Shown here in pieces: positions 52,823 to 62,727 of a stretch of DNA of 64,000 nucleotides. Source of the DNA: Cantharellus purpuraceus (lineage: Eukaryota; Basidiomycota; Agaricomycetes; Cantharellales; Hydnaceae); NCBI GenBank assembly GCA_025174535.1, contig JALBUN010000001.1, positions 682,001 to 746,000 of the forward strand. Reading direction: 5' to 3'. Each line of letters opens with the position of its first letter. Position 1 is the stretch's first letter. The notes under the pieces are model-generated. The model worked only from the letters and a program-made list of their open reading frames with translations, was not told the DNA's origin and made no database searches. Position numbers and translations under genes: made by a program.

Positions 52823-55633
52823 CTAGTCATCGTCTTCCCGGTCAAAGCCGCCCACCGGCTCATACGTCGCCTCGACCGTCTCCCGTCGCCAGACGTGTCG
52901 CACCGCCCCGAAAAACGCAGCCATCAGCACCATCCCCGCCAGCGCCACCGCGGCCGGCGGCCCGTACGCCACCCACCACGCGGGCTGGTAGGGCACCAGC
53001 AGGTGGTCGATCTGCACCACCCCGCCCACACTCGCCCCCGTCGTGCTCCGTCCCCACCCCAGCACGTTCGCCCAGTCGTCCGCCCCGTCCGTCCCCCGCG
53101 CGTCCCGTATGCCCACCACGTACCCCCCCTCCGCGTGCCGGAACACCACGTCCCCGTACACGCTGTCCCGCGACAGCAGCGTCGAGTACGTCGCCCGCCC
53201 GTCCAGGTAGATCGGCCGGCTCGGGTCCGCCGACGCAGCCAGCAGCCGCCCCACCGCGTCCGCCGCCCCCGCCCCCGCCGGCGCCGGGATCAGGTGCTGC
53301 GACACCAGCCGTCGCATCCCCTCCGCGTCCTCCCACAGCCGCGACATGTTCACCCCCTTGAACGACGCGTCCGTCGGACACAGCAGCGTCCACCCGCTCC
53401 CCGTCAGCCCCGCCTCCGCCCACTCGCTCCCCGCCGGCGGCGCGGTCCCATTCAGCACCCACTCCATCCCCGCCTTCGCCGCCAGACTCGCCATCGTCCC
53501 CCCCTTCGCCGCCGCCGCCAGCTTCCCCACCGACACGTCCACGCTGCGCGGCACCAGCACGCCCGACACCTCGTGGATCACCCCCGTGCGCGTCAGCACG
53601 TCCCCCGCCCCCACCTGTCCCCGCAGCCCGTCCCACCCCCCGCTGGGCGACACGTACACGCTCCCGTTCACACTCCGCTCGACGTGTATGTCCGAGCCCT
53701 CCAGCGTGGGGTACGTCTTGCGCGTCCCGTTGCACAGCGCGTCCAGGTACGCCACCTCGCCCACCGCGTGGTGCAGGATCACCTTCTCCAGGTCCGCCTT
53801 GGACGACGCCAGCAGCAGGTGCGTCGTCACCAGCCCCAGCCGCTCAAACGCCGTGTTCTGCGGCATCAGCAGCGTCGTGTTGGCGCTCGTCTTGAGTCGG
53901 TGCGCCAGCTCCGTCGAGAACACGGCAGCCAGGAACATGGAAAACTGCAGCGACGGAAGCGCCGTCTCCAGCGCGTCCGTGGGCGGCACCAGCACCCGTG
54001 TGATCAGGTAGATGATCGTGTCGTTGATGACCACTGCGAGGCCGCTCAGCGTGCGACCACACGCTTCAGAGAGTCACTTACGGGGCACTCCCCCAATCAC
54101 CGCCGCACCGCCAAACGTAATCTCCCGCTCCGACGCCTTGCCCGTCACCGTGATATCCAGCACCTGTCTGCCCCCCCCCAGCCCCGGCTCCTCCAGCGCC
54201 GTCTCCAGCAGCATGCCGTCGCGCAGCATCTCCCCCGTCCACTGTCCCGGCAAAAAGTGGTACCGCAGCACGCGTGCCAGCTCCGCGCTCCCCCGCTCCG
54301 GCACCGTGCCGTCGCCCATCAGCTGCAGCACGTCGTCGCGCGGCGCCAGGATCGTGTACGACGCATCCGTCGTGTTCACCAGCGCGGACAGCTCCACCGA
54401 GCGCAGCAGCGACACAAACGTCGTGCAGTTCAGCGCCAGCAGGTACTTTTCGGGCGTCAGCTGCAGCGCCCCCGGGGGGACCAGCAACGAGGACACCACG
54501 TGCAGCACCCCGTTGGACGCGTAGTGGTCGCGCTGCAGCACGGCGGACGACGACACATTCACGCCGTCGGACGACACGTGCACGGTCAGCTCGCCGCCGT
54601 AGATCGTCGTGACTGCGCGCGGAGGCGTCAGCGGGCGCGCATACATGGACACGTGTGGCGGGCTCACGCTGCTGCGAGTCTCTGAACATGTCCGACCACC
54701 ACACACCGTGCGCCAGCACCGCGTGCATCTCCACGATCCGCTTGAGGTCATGGTCGGCAAACTTGCTCTCCAGATACAGCTTCTCCACCGGGTGCAGGTC
54801 GTCCCACGCGGCATCTTGCGGCAGGAACAGCGTCAGCGCCGACGTGTTGCCCAGCGCGTGCTTCAGCCCCTGGGGAAGCAGCGTGTCGAGGTACGACAGG
54901 GCGGGCTGCTGGGACACGACATGCGCTGCGCCACAGCGTGAGCAGCCACCGGTGCACCGGCCGACACACACTCACCGAGGTCGCCGGGGGGCTCGAGGAT
55001 GCCGTCGACGCCCAGCAGGACGCCATTGTCCGCGTGCACGGGCGGGCGGACGATCTGCGCGCCGCCGTGTCCGGCATAGTCGGTGCCGATCCACGTCTGG
55101 CCGTCTCTGGCGGCCCAGCGCACCCGCTGCGGCTCGCCGCGCAGGGAGCCGCCGGGCTCCGGCAGCCACGGCGACGGTGGCGGAGGCGCTGTGGACACGT
55201 GTGGAAAGTGGAGCGTCTTGTGCACCTGCACCTGCAGGGCGTCGGGCGGGGCGGCGACGGAGTAGTTGAGGAGGTGGTAGAGGAGCTGCTGGCGGAGCTG
55301 TTCGTGTATGTTGTCTGCCAGGCCCGGGGGGGCGGCGCTGCTGGCGGCGCTCCAGAGGGGGTGCTTCTGGATGGCGTCGTTGATGGGTGCGAAGAGGGTG
55401 CTGCCGTTGAGGCGGTTGAGGGTGGGCACGAGGCGGGAGCGCTGGAGGAGCACGAGCAGGCGGGTGTAGTTTCCGTCTGCGGAGAGCGCGTCGATGAGGG
55501 TGGTGGACTGCACGACCGGCGGGGCATGCGGCGGGGGATGCGGGGCATGGAGCGGGGTCTGTGTGTCGGCGTCGGCGTCGGCGAGGGAGAGGACCAGCAG
55601 AGAGAGGACTGCGAGTGGCAGACAGAGACGCAT
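52823..55633 (-). CDS. Membrane-anchored protein with four fasciclin (FAS1) domains
   Basis: Four exons, 55633-54976, 54925-54668, 54612-54082 and 54033-52823, total 2658 nt (885 aa). A signal peptide (RLCLPLAVLSLLVLSLADA) is followed by four FAS1-type modules, shown by paired motifs such as STLIDALS/LNGSTLFAPINDAIQK, LSYLDTLLPQG/LTLFLPQDAAWDDL, TFVSLLRSV/YTILAPRDDVLQLM and SMFLAAVFST/NTTLLMPQNTAFERL, each with a later L-L-x-Y-H or I-L-H-H-A-V block and a V-L-V-P end. Numerous N-x-S/T sites suit secretion. One membrane helix (AAVALAGMVLMAAFFGA) precedes a short acidic tail (FDREDDD). FAS1 proteins mediate adhesion or, in yeasts, vacuole-related functions (Nem/YLR001C-like). Very GC-rich, with G/C-ending codons almost throughout. 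Confidence 0.85.
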
Positions 55634-55858
55634 TGCGGAAAGGGCAAGGAGCGACCGCTGGCGCGTGACCGACCCTCTATAGCATGCCCGGCATCTGCCG
55701 GTGACAGAGTGTCGACTCTAGCTTTGGACTGCGCAGCGAACGTATACGCCAGCCTGCGGCGCCACCCGCGAAAAAAAAGTCTGCTCATCGTGGGAGCCGC
55801 TATACATATGTGTCATCCCTTGCGTCACATGGCCCCTACGGTCCGGTCGACCCACTCG

Positions 55859-55865
55859 TATATAA
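55859..55865 (+). promoter_or_regulatory. TATA box of the xylose reductase gene
   Basis: TATATAA, 53 bases upstream of the ATG at 55918, is a canonical core and stands out in a GC-rich neighbourhood. It lies in the 284-base gap shared with the divergent FAS1 gene. Confidence 0.5.
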
Positions 55866-55917
55866 CACTCCACCCACAAACGAGCGAAAATTTCCGCACA
55901 CATTCCGCTCCACTCCA

Positions 55918-57431
55918 ATGGCTGCCGTCGCACTGAAACGAACAGGCCAAAAGGTGACCGTCCTCGACTCGTGCCAACAGCCCCCGCTCACCCCATACAG
56001 ATGCCTCTTGTAGGGTGCGTGCTCACACTGCTCGCGACTATCAAGTAGATTCACAAGGCGCTCTTCAAGCCTCGGTCTCTGGAAGGTGCGCAAGCCCACG
56101 CACGCCCAACGCATGCTGATCGGCCGTCCAGATTCCCAAAAACCTCACCGCCGACGTACGTCCACACCCCACACGTGCAGACCCCCCCCCCCTCATCTCC
56201 CAGCCCAGGCCGTGTACAGCGCCATCAAAAGCGGCTGTCGTCTCCTCGACGGCGCCGCCGATTACGGCAACGAAGTCGAGGCGGGCCAGGGCGTCAAGCG
56301 GGCCATTACCGACGGCCTCGTCAAGCGGGAGGACCTTTGTACGCGCACAATGCCACAATTTGCCCTCCCCGACTAACATGCCGCGTCCCCCAGTCATCAC
56401 CTCCAAGGTCTGGAACACCAACCACACGCACGAACACGTAAAGTCCGCCACAAAGATGCAGCTCGGCTTCTGGGGCATCGACTGTCCGTCCATTCTCCAT
56501 GCGCTGCACCGCGCGTCTGACACCCAATGCAGACTTTGATCTCTTCCTCGTGCACTTTCCCATCTCCCTCAAGTACGTCGACCCTGCGGAACGCTACCCT
56601 CCCATGTGGTGGAACGATGCCGCCCTGACGCAGGTCGTCCTCCGTGCGCGCCCTTGCCCCCTCTCTCGCCACGGCGGTACTCATCATCCCCCATGCAGAA
56701 AAGACGCCGTTCCAGGAGACGTGGACAGCCATGGAAGAGCTCGTCGACGAAGGGCTCGCCAAGAACATCGGCGTCAGGTCCGTGCCCCCACCCAACCCCC
56801 CAAATGGGCGTCCCCACTGACTTTTTGCCCTGTCTCGTAAGCAACGTGGCTGGCGCGCTCCTGTTCGACATCCACAATTACGCCCGCTACGAGCCACAGG
56901 TGTTGCAGATCGAGCACCACCCCTACCTCACGCAGGAGCAGCTCGTCAAGTACGCCACGGGCATCTTTGGCATGGCCATCACCGGCTACTCCTCCTTTGG
57001 CCCGCAGTCCTTTGTGGAGCTCGGCGACGACAAGGGCGCGCCCAGCCTGCTGAAGCTCGACACGATCGCGGCCATTGCCGGTGCCCATTCGCGCAGCACG
57101 TGTCCCGTTTCATTCTCCCCGCCTGCGCCTGCTTTCTGATGTCTGGCTTTTCGCACTGCACAGCCCCGGCGCAGGTACTTTTACGCTGGGCGACCCAGCG
57201 CGGCATCGCCGTCATCCCAAAGTCGAACCACCCAGAGCGCGTCGCGCAGAACCTGGCGTCTACAGACTTTGACCTGACACGGCAGGAGCTCGACGCGATC
57301 AGCGCGTTGAACTGCAATTTGCGGTATGTGGCTTTGTGCGTGAGGGGCCTGAGCTCATGGGGCTTGTTGGGTGCTGCTGCAGATTCAACGATACGGCGGG
57401 TATCGATCCGCGACTTGCCATCTTTGCGTAA
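55918..57431 (+). CDS. XYL1: NAD(P)H-dependent D-xylose reductase (aldo-keto reductase)
   Basis: Reduces D-xylose to xylitol, the first step of fungal pentose catabolism. The 5' end is split into very small exons: 55918-55953, 56001-56014 (14 nt), 56070-56085 (16 nt), 56132-56155 (24 nt), 56209-56338, then longer ones to the TAA at 57429. Together the first give [20 protein letters not shown] and [13 protein letters not shown] signatures: [20 protein letters not shown] (Asp and Tyr of the catalytic tetrad), [11 protein letters not shown] (Lys), [15 protein letters not shown] (His), [37 protein letters not shown] and [16 protein letters not shown], the I-P-K-S-N cofactor loop. The F-I/P-x3-W and C-terminal DPRLAIFA fit yeast Xyl1. 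Third codon positions are strongly G/C. Confidence 0.9.
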
Positions 57432-59483
57432 AGAGGGTGTGGGGACCGTTCCCACGTCAGGGGGTGGCATTTGATGCATGCGCGTGTGCCATTCATGACG
57501 CGTTGAACAATTATGGACGTTTTGAGTAGAAGAATTGATCACAATATAATGTTTGATGAGAATGTGGGCTAGCGTAGGGTTTCATAAGTGGGTATTGGGG
57601 CTTCGATCGATGTAGACATCTCGTTGGCTCGTCACTTTGGAAAGCTTCAAGGCGTTCTCATTTGGTAGTTGGATTCCGAGTAGGGATAGCGCCTGTTTGA
57701 ACATTAGCAAGGCAGTTCAGGGTGGGTATTCAGTATGCAGATCTGCCACTGGGAGTGTATTAGGGCTGTGCATTATGTGCGTCGTTTGAGTTTGGCAATG
57801 AACTAGGAACGGCGCGCGTGCCATGAATCCCTGGTGCAGTTGCGCACGCGCACGCATGCCCCTCCGGCGGATCAGGACCACCTATTTTGGGATAGATAAT
57901 CGCGTGCTTTTATCATGTTGCTTGGCACAATGTTTGTTCGCCCGAGACATGTAATTGTGTCGGCTGGTCAACTGATGTGGAGTTGATGTTATGCTTTGTG
58001 GTTTTCCTCGGGACTAATGGCGGTGGTGGGCCCATGCGTCTCACAGGTCGCGGTGCTCGCTCCACCCCCAAAAGTCCATGTTGTCGTGGGGGTTGTTCAC
58101 TATTTCAAATTCAAAGGCCGGAACGGGCCCCATGTCACACCCCGAGACGAGCTGTTGTGGGGCTACGGTTGTGATTGAGAGAGCTTGGCTGAGAGGCTAA
58201 AGTGGCAGGTCAGTGACGGCGACTTTATGGAACCGTACGTACGCCCAAGATACAGGCCCACGTCGGATAGAATGAAGGGTGCTCCCCTGAGACTTTGTGG
58301 TGGAGCCGCCATGCCCCCTCTTTGCTTGTCTGCAACGTCACTCGGCGCAACGAATCGTCACATTGTGTCATATACCCCCAAAACTCTCGGCAAGTTAATA
58401 TCACAAGGCAGCAGCATGCTTGACTGGTCTTGCTGCAGCGTCCGAGTAGCGGATCTGGTGGATATCTCTTCCATCTCTGGGGCTCTGGCTAGATTCTCAA
58501 AGTCAGGTGCGATTCCTGGGCATTGTGCCATGACAACATCTTCAGCCGGCTATGCTTCCCAATCTGGGGGGCCTGATGTGGATGACGGGAGTGCTGTGCT
58601 TCTCGATGTCTAGAGGGGCATTGCTGATTCAGTTGTGCAGTCGGAAACCCCTTAGTTCTTGACGAATATGTGCTTCAAGCTGCCAGCCATCCCTGTAACC
58701 GACTCGAGGCACCCGCCCTTGTATTGCTAGTCGAGGCTCAGAGCCCAGATCTAGCTCACCTGTCAAGGATACTCGCATAGGCTTGAGGTCCCTTGCTGAC
58801 TCTGATCCACAGTGAGCTTCTCCGTCTTGAGACCTCGGTTTGTAATGTCAAATACACCCACGTGCATGGGCTCCTTTTTGACAACGAGGCGGCAAAACGG
58901 GCAAATTTGCACTGGTGATTCACTTTATGAACAACATTGCTGTACCTGGACTGCTTGTTTTCAAATTTGGGCGCTAGTGCCGGTGACTCCATGCATATGT
59001 CAGGACAGCCAATTTTGGTATATCACTGGGCTCTGGACAAGAAAGTCATTCAAGCACTAGTCTGCAAACTGAGGCGGCAGCTATCCAGTTCGCACCATCG
59101 AGGGTAAATGTACGAGGGTGCTTGTTGAGGTGAAGGGCTTCCAGACGCCCGCGCTCCGTTGCTGCGACCGCAACGACCCGAAGCGACGTGTCACTATTTG
59201 GCCTGAGGATGCTCGTGAATGACGCTGAAGCCAAGGCTTATCTAGTGGCGATTCACCCAGCTTCTGCTGGAAGTTGGAAGTCGAACCGCACACTGCTTAA
59301 AGTATTGGCTTTTCTGCAGTGAGCAGCATGTGATGTTGTGATATGGCTGTGCATGGTTTCGAGATGCGGCGCAGCGGGAGTCGCAGCCAGCCAAGGCAGT
59401 ACGTTTTTAACCTCCGCCCCAATCCGGTATAAAGACCGCCGCGTCATTCGCTTCGCCAGCCGCTTATGGTGCTTCCCACTATC
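57432..59483. other. Two-kilobase stretch without a supported gene
   Basis: The base composition drops back from GC-rich to mixed here. Frames of 60-140 codons exist (for example 58185-58613 plus) but have no conserved block, no plausible splicing and poor codon bias. No repeat partner was found elsewhere in the window. A noncoding RNA, a decayed gene or plain spacer are all possible. Confidence 0.4.
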
Positions 59484-62400
59484 ATGCCTTTCACCCAATT
59501 CAAGCTGGTCCAAACAGGACCCAACGCACTCACTCGCCGAGTGACATTTGCAGAGCAGCCTACCTGGTTCTCTCTTGCATCTCGTATAGAACAACTCTGT
59601 GGCATACCTCTTCAAGATGTCGGTGTATCATACATTGATTCGTATGTGCCTGTTTTGGGAATCAGCGTTGACCGTAACTGACTTCATTTCATCAGGGACA
59701 GGTAAATTCCGGTGGTCTGAGAATCGCTCGTTTAACTCACAGTTGACCGTTAGGGATGAGATCACCCTCAGCACCCACGAGGAATTGGAGGACTACTATG
59801 CAACAGTGCCCCATCACCACAATGAAGCCATCAAGTTCACCGTCAAGAGTATTGGTGCTTTGAGGGCTGAGAACAGGTCCCGGCCGCAGCACCCATCTTC
59901 CAACAACAACATGTATGAGATCATTGTAGATGAGGATTGGCAGCCGGATATGTCCGGCTTATTCGCGAGACCCAACAAGCCCCCTCCACCCCCACCCAAG
60001 AGCCCGAGCAGTGCATTTGTGGAGACCGTTGAAAGTAGCGACACAGCGGATCCAGTCGCGCCGGACAATCGCACTGAAACTAGCTCGGTGCCTGTCTTGG
60101 TGACCGATAACAAGGAACAAGTCCATAAGGGAAAACGGCCTCTTTACGAAGGCAGTGACGCCTCCGACGCTTCGTCTGTCTCTCTCATTCACGACGATAT
60201 GCCCAACAAGCAACCAGTTCATGTGATGGAATTCGATACTGAACGAGGATATGTCCACGATCGTTCATTCAAGTCTTATTCCAAGTCTAGTCGCCGATCC
60301 AGGCAATATTCTCCGGTCTTGCGTGCTTCGATTTCACGATCAGATTCAAGTTCAAGGTCTCCATCACCCGTGATTCGTCTAAGGCCGCTATCCCGTTCCC
60401 GTTCGCGTAGTCCGTCAGTGGTCCGCATGATTACGCCGCCCCCGTTTTCGAGAGGATCCCCTTCGGTTAATGTTAACCATCTGGCTGATCCGCCCAGCCC
60501 CGTCTTCAAAAGCAGCCCCATTCCCGACCCTCCTCGTCCAGTCGCTGGCTCACCCCCATCTGCAGCGTTGCCTTCTCTAGGTAATGACGTTGCGGAACTA
60601 CTCGGCGCTCTTACGAGCGCTTTCGCATCACATCCCGAACTCTCTGAAGGGCTGAAGAATATTGTCAGAAACGCTAGCCAAGGAGCCTACTGGGCGGCAG
60701 AGCGTGATGTCATGGTTAATGATGCGCTCAGGGCCGCAGAATCTGCACAGGACGGACTCGCACGGGCCGCCCATCACGCTCAGGAGGAAGCAGGTCGTAA
60801 AGTATCTGAGGCCCTGAGTGGCGTATTCAAGGCTTTGGGAAGCATTATCAATTCCACGACATCCCAGGGAAGTGATCATGCTCAACCACAGTCTTCCACG
60901 AATATTCCCAAAATTGAAATTCATTCATCGCGCGGTCGTTCTCGTTCTCGAAGCCCTCCGGTTGTCATGTTACCATCTCGTCATTCTTTTCAATCAGCCA
61001 ACGAAGACCCTGAGATGCGTCCTAGAGCCTTCATTGTGCCTTCCCAAAGCCCCCCAACAGCTCCCATGTATCAATCTCGTCATGACGTTCAACCAGCCAA
61101 CAAAGACTGGATGCGTCCTAAAGTCTTCATTGTGCCTACCCAAAGCCCCTCACCTCCCGTGACACCATCTCGTCATTCTCCTCAACCAGTCAACGAAGAC
61201 GGGATGCGTCCTAAGGTCTTCATTGCGCCTACCCAAAGCCCCCCACCTCCCGTGATATCATCTCATCATTCCTCTCAACCTTACCGTCGATCTCCTTCCC
61301 CACCCATAAGAGACTCTAGGACGCCTGATATCATTCTCCCGCCTCGGTCCAGATCTCTTTCTCCACCCGCGAGGGATTCTGGAAAGCGTGAGACCAGTCC
61401 TGACCCTTACATGATCCCCCTTCCGCCACGCCCAGGCCATTATGAATCTCGTCGCTCGCCGTTTTATTATGGACATTACCATCCTGGCCCTCCCCCTCCT
61501 CCCCCTCGTCCACATTACAGGTACCCCTTCCCTGGCCCGCCACCTCCTGCTCCCCCACCTGGCCCACCACCTCGTTCAAGCTCACCCAATGCCATGTTTC
61601 ATCATATGTATCCTCCAATGTGGGCTGGTCTTCGCCCTCTTGAAGAGCGTCATCACGGTCTTAGACGAAGCAGCACTCTTCCGAGTAGCTATGGACCTCC
61701 TAGGATTGGCGGTCCTCTCTCTGGTCCTCCTATCCGAACGAGACCTCCAATTACTCCATACCCAGTTGGTACCATGGTGACCTCGGATACTGCACAGCGT
61801 AAGGCCGAACTGGAGGAGGCCAAGCAATATTATAAGGCCAAGAAGGAAGAATGGAGAAGGTAGGTTACAGCAACGTGTTTTATTCTATCAATCGTTGAGC
61901 TTATTACAAACAGGGAAAGAGAGTCAAGAAGACTGGAAAAGGAGAAACGAGAGTCACACAGGATGGAGAGGACGAGAGAGAGAGAAAAGCGAGCCGCACG
62001 TCAGGTCGTGGTCTTCGACGACGTGGAGGAAGCTCCGCCGCCAGTCCCGTTAGTATCCTAGTGTGATATTGTGACGAGCAACATGTTATAAATGCTGACT
62101 ACTCTTTGTAAAGCCCCCACCCCGCGGAGCTTGTAAATAGTTCGTCTCCACGGGAAGCTATGGGTGATGCAGTTACCGACTTCACCAACCAGAGGCCATC
62201 TGGAGGAGATCGGCGACACTGGGTGCTGATGAGCAGGCTCGCAGGGGTAAGCGAGTTTTACCCGCGTCGAAGAAACAGTTCTGAGCGCTATCCAGATGGG
62301 TTTCACTCCAAAGACACATCCGCAGCTGGAGGCCCTCCTGGGCAAACATCTCCGCCAGCAAGTGGGATCGCGCAGCTTCACAGAAGAAGCCGTCATCGCT

Positions 62401-62505
62401 AACCTGATAGAGGAGTTGTTCCATCCGCAAGGTGATGGAGCTGGCAGTCGCCCGGAAGACCGTCCAGGACCGAGTGTGAACATCCCTGGTGCGTGGGGTG
62501 TGTGA
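59484..62505 (+). CDS. PB1-domain protein with long Ser/Pro-rich region
   Basis: Residues 1-95 form a PB1 domain: MPFTQFKLVQTGPNALTRRV with a basic strand, then the acidic OPCA motif YIDSDRDEITLSTHEELEDY. Exon 1 is 59484-59641, exon 2 only 59696-59701 (6 nt) and exon 3 59754-61859. PB1 domains dimerise through basic and acidic faces, so a scaffold or signalling adaptor is likely. The middle 550 residues are Ser/Pro/Arg-rich with RSRSRSP-type runs and three 30-residue repeats; a helical charged segment (AELEEAKQYYKAKKEEWRRE and MERTREREKRAARQV) follows. The last exon has SAIQMGFTPKTHPQLEALLG, resembling a small helical bundle, and stops at 62503. Junctions between 62040 and 62290 are unresolved. 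The ATG at 59466, six codons upstream, is an alternative start. Confidence 0.75.
60976..61262. repeat. Three degenerate ~90-bp tandem repeats in the PB1 gene
   Basis: Units begin near 60976, 61074 and 61168 with TCTCGTCAT and each encodes a version of R-H-x3-Q-x-x-N-x-D-x-M-R-P-K-V-F-I followed by V/A-P-T-Q-S-P. Frame is maintained across copies. Confidence 0.8.
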
Positions 62506-62727
62506 AGAAGACGACGGTTGAGCGAGGCTGTACGAGTATACGTGTTATTGTTCTGCTTTCTATCTATTGTTCTGGCTATTTCTTAGCATGGTGGTGTACA
62601 GTATTGTGAAAATGAAACCGCTTGCGCTTTCTAGTTTTTTTTACCTGTATACCTGTGAAAAATCACGTGTTATTCTCCTCACGGGAGGCCGGTAGGCGTC
62701 TCGCTTTTTCGCGTGCAACCACCACCA

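Noticed and set aside
51544..53361. Plus-strand open frame of about 600 codons, Gly/Ala/Glu-rich
   Set aside because: It is antisense to the proline-rich gene, spans its start and the 3' end of the FAS1 gene, and exists because stops are rare in GC-rich DNA. No conserved block.
52895..54685. Plus-strand open frame of about 600 codons, Arg/His/Pro-rich
   Set aside because: Complete antisense of the FAS1 exons, whose protein has clear domains and consistent splicing. The composition is a shadow of G/C third positions.
54938..55936. Plus-strand open frame of about 330 codons
   Set aside because: Antisense to exon 1 of the FAS1 gene and overlapping the XYL1 start; no motif and no homology-like block.
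58185..58613. Open frame of 142 codons in the 57.4-59.5 kb gap
   Set aside because: No recognisable domain on either strand, mixed codon use, no splice signals linking it to other frames.
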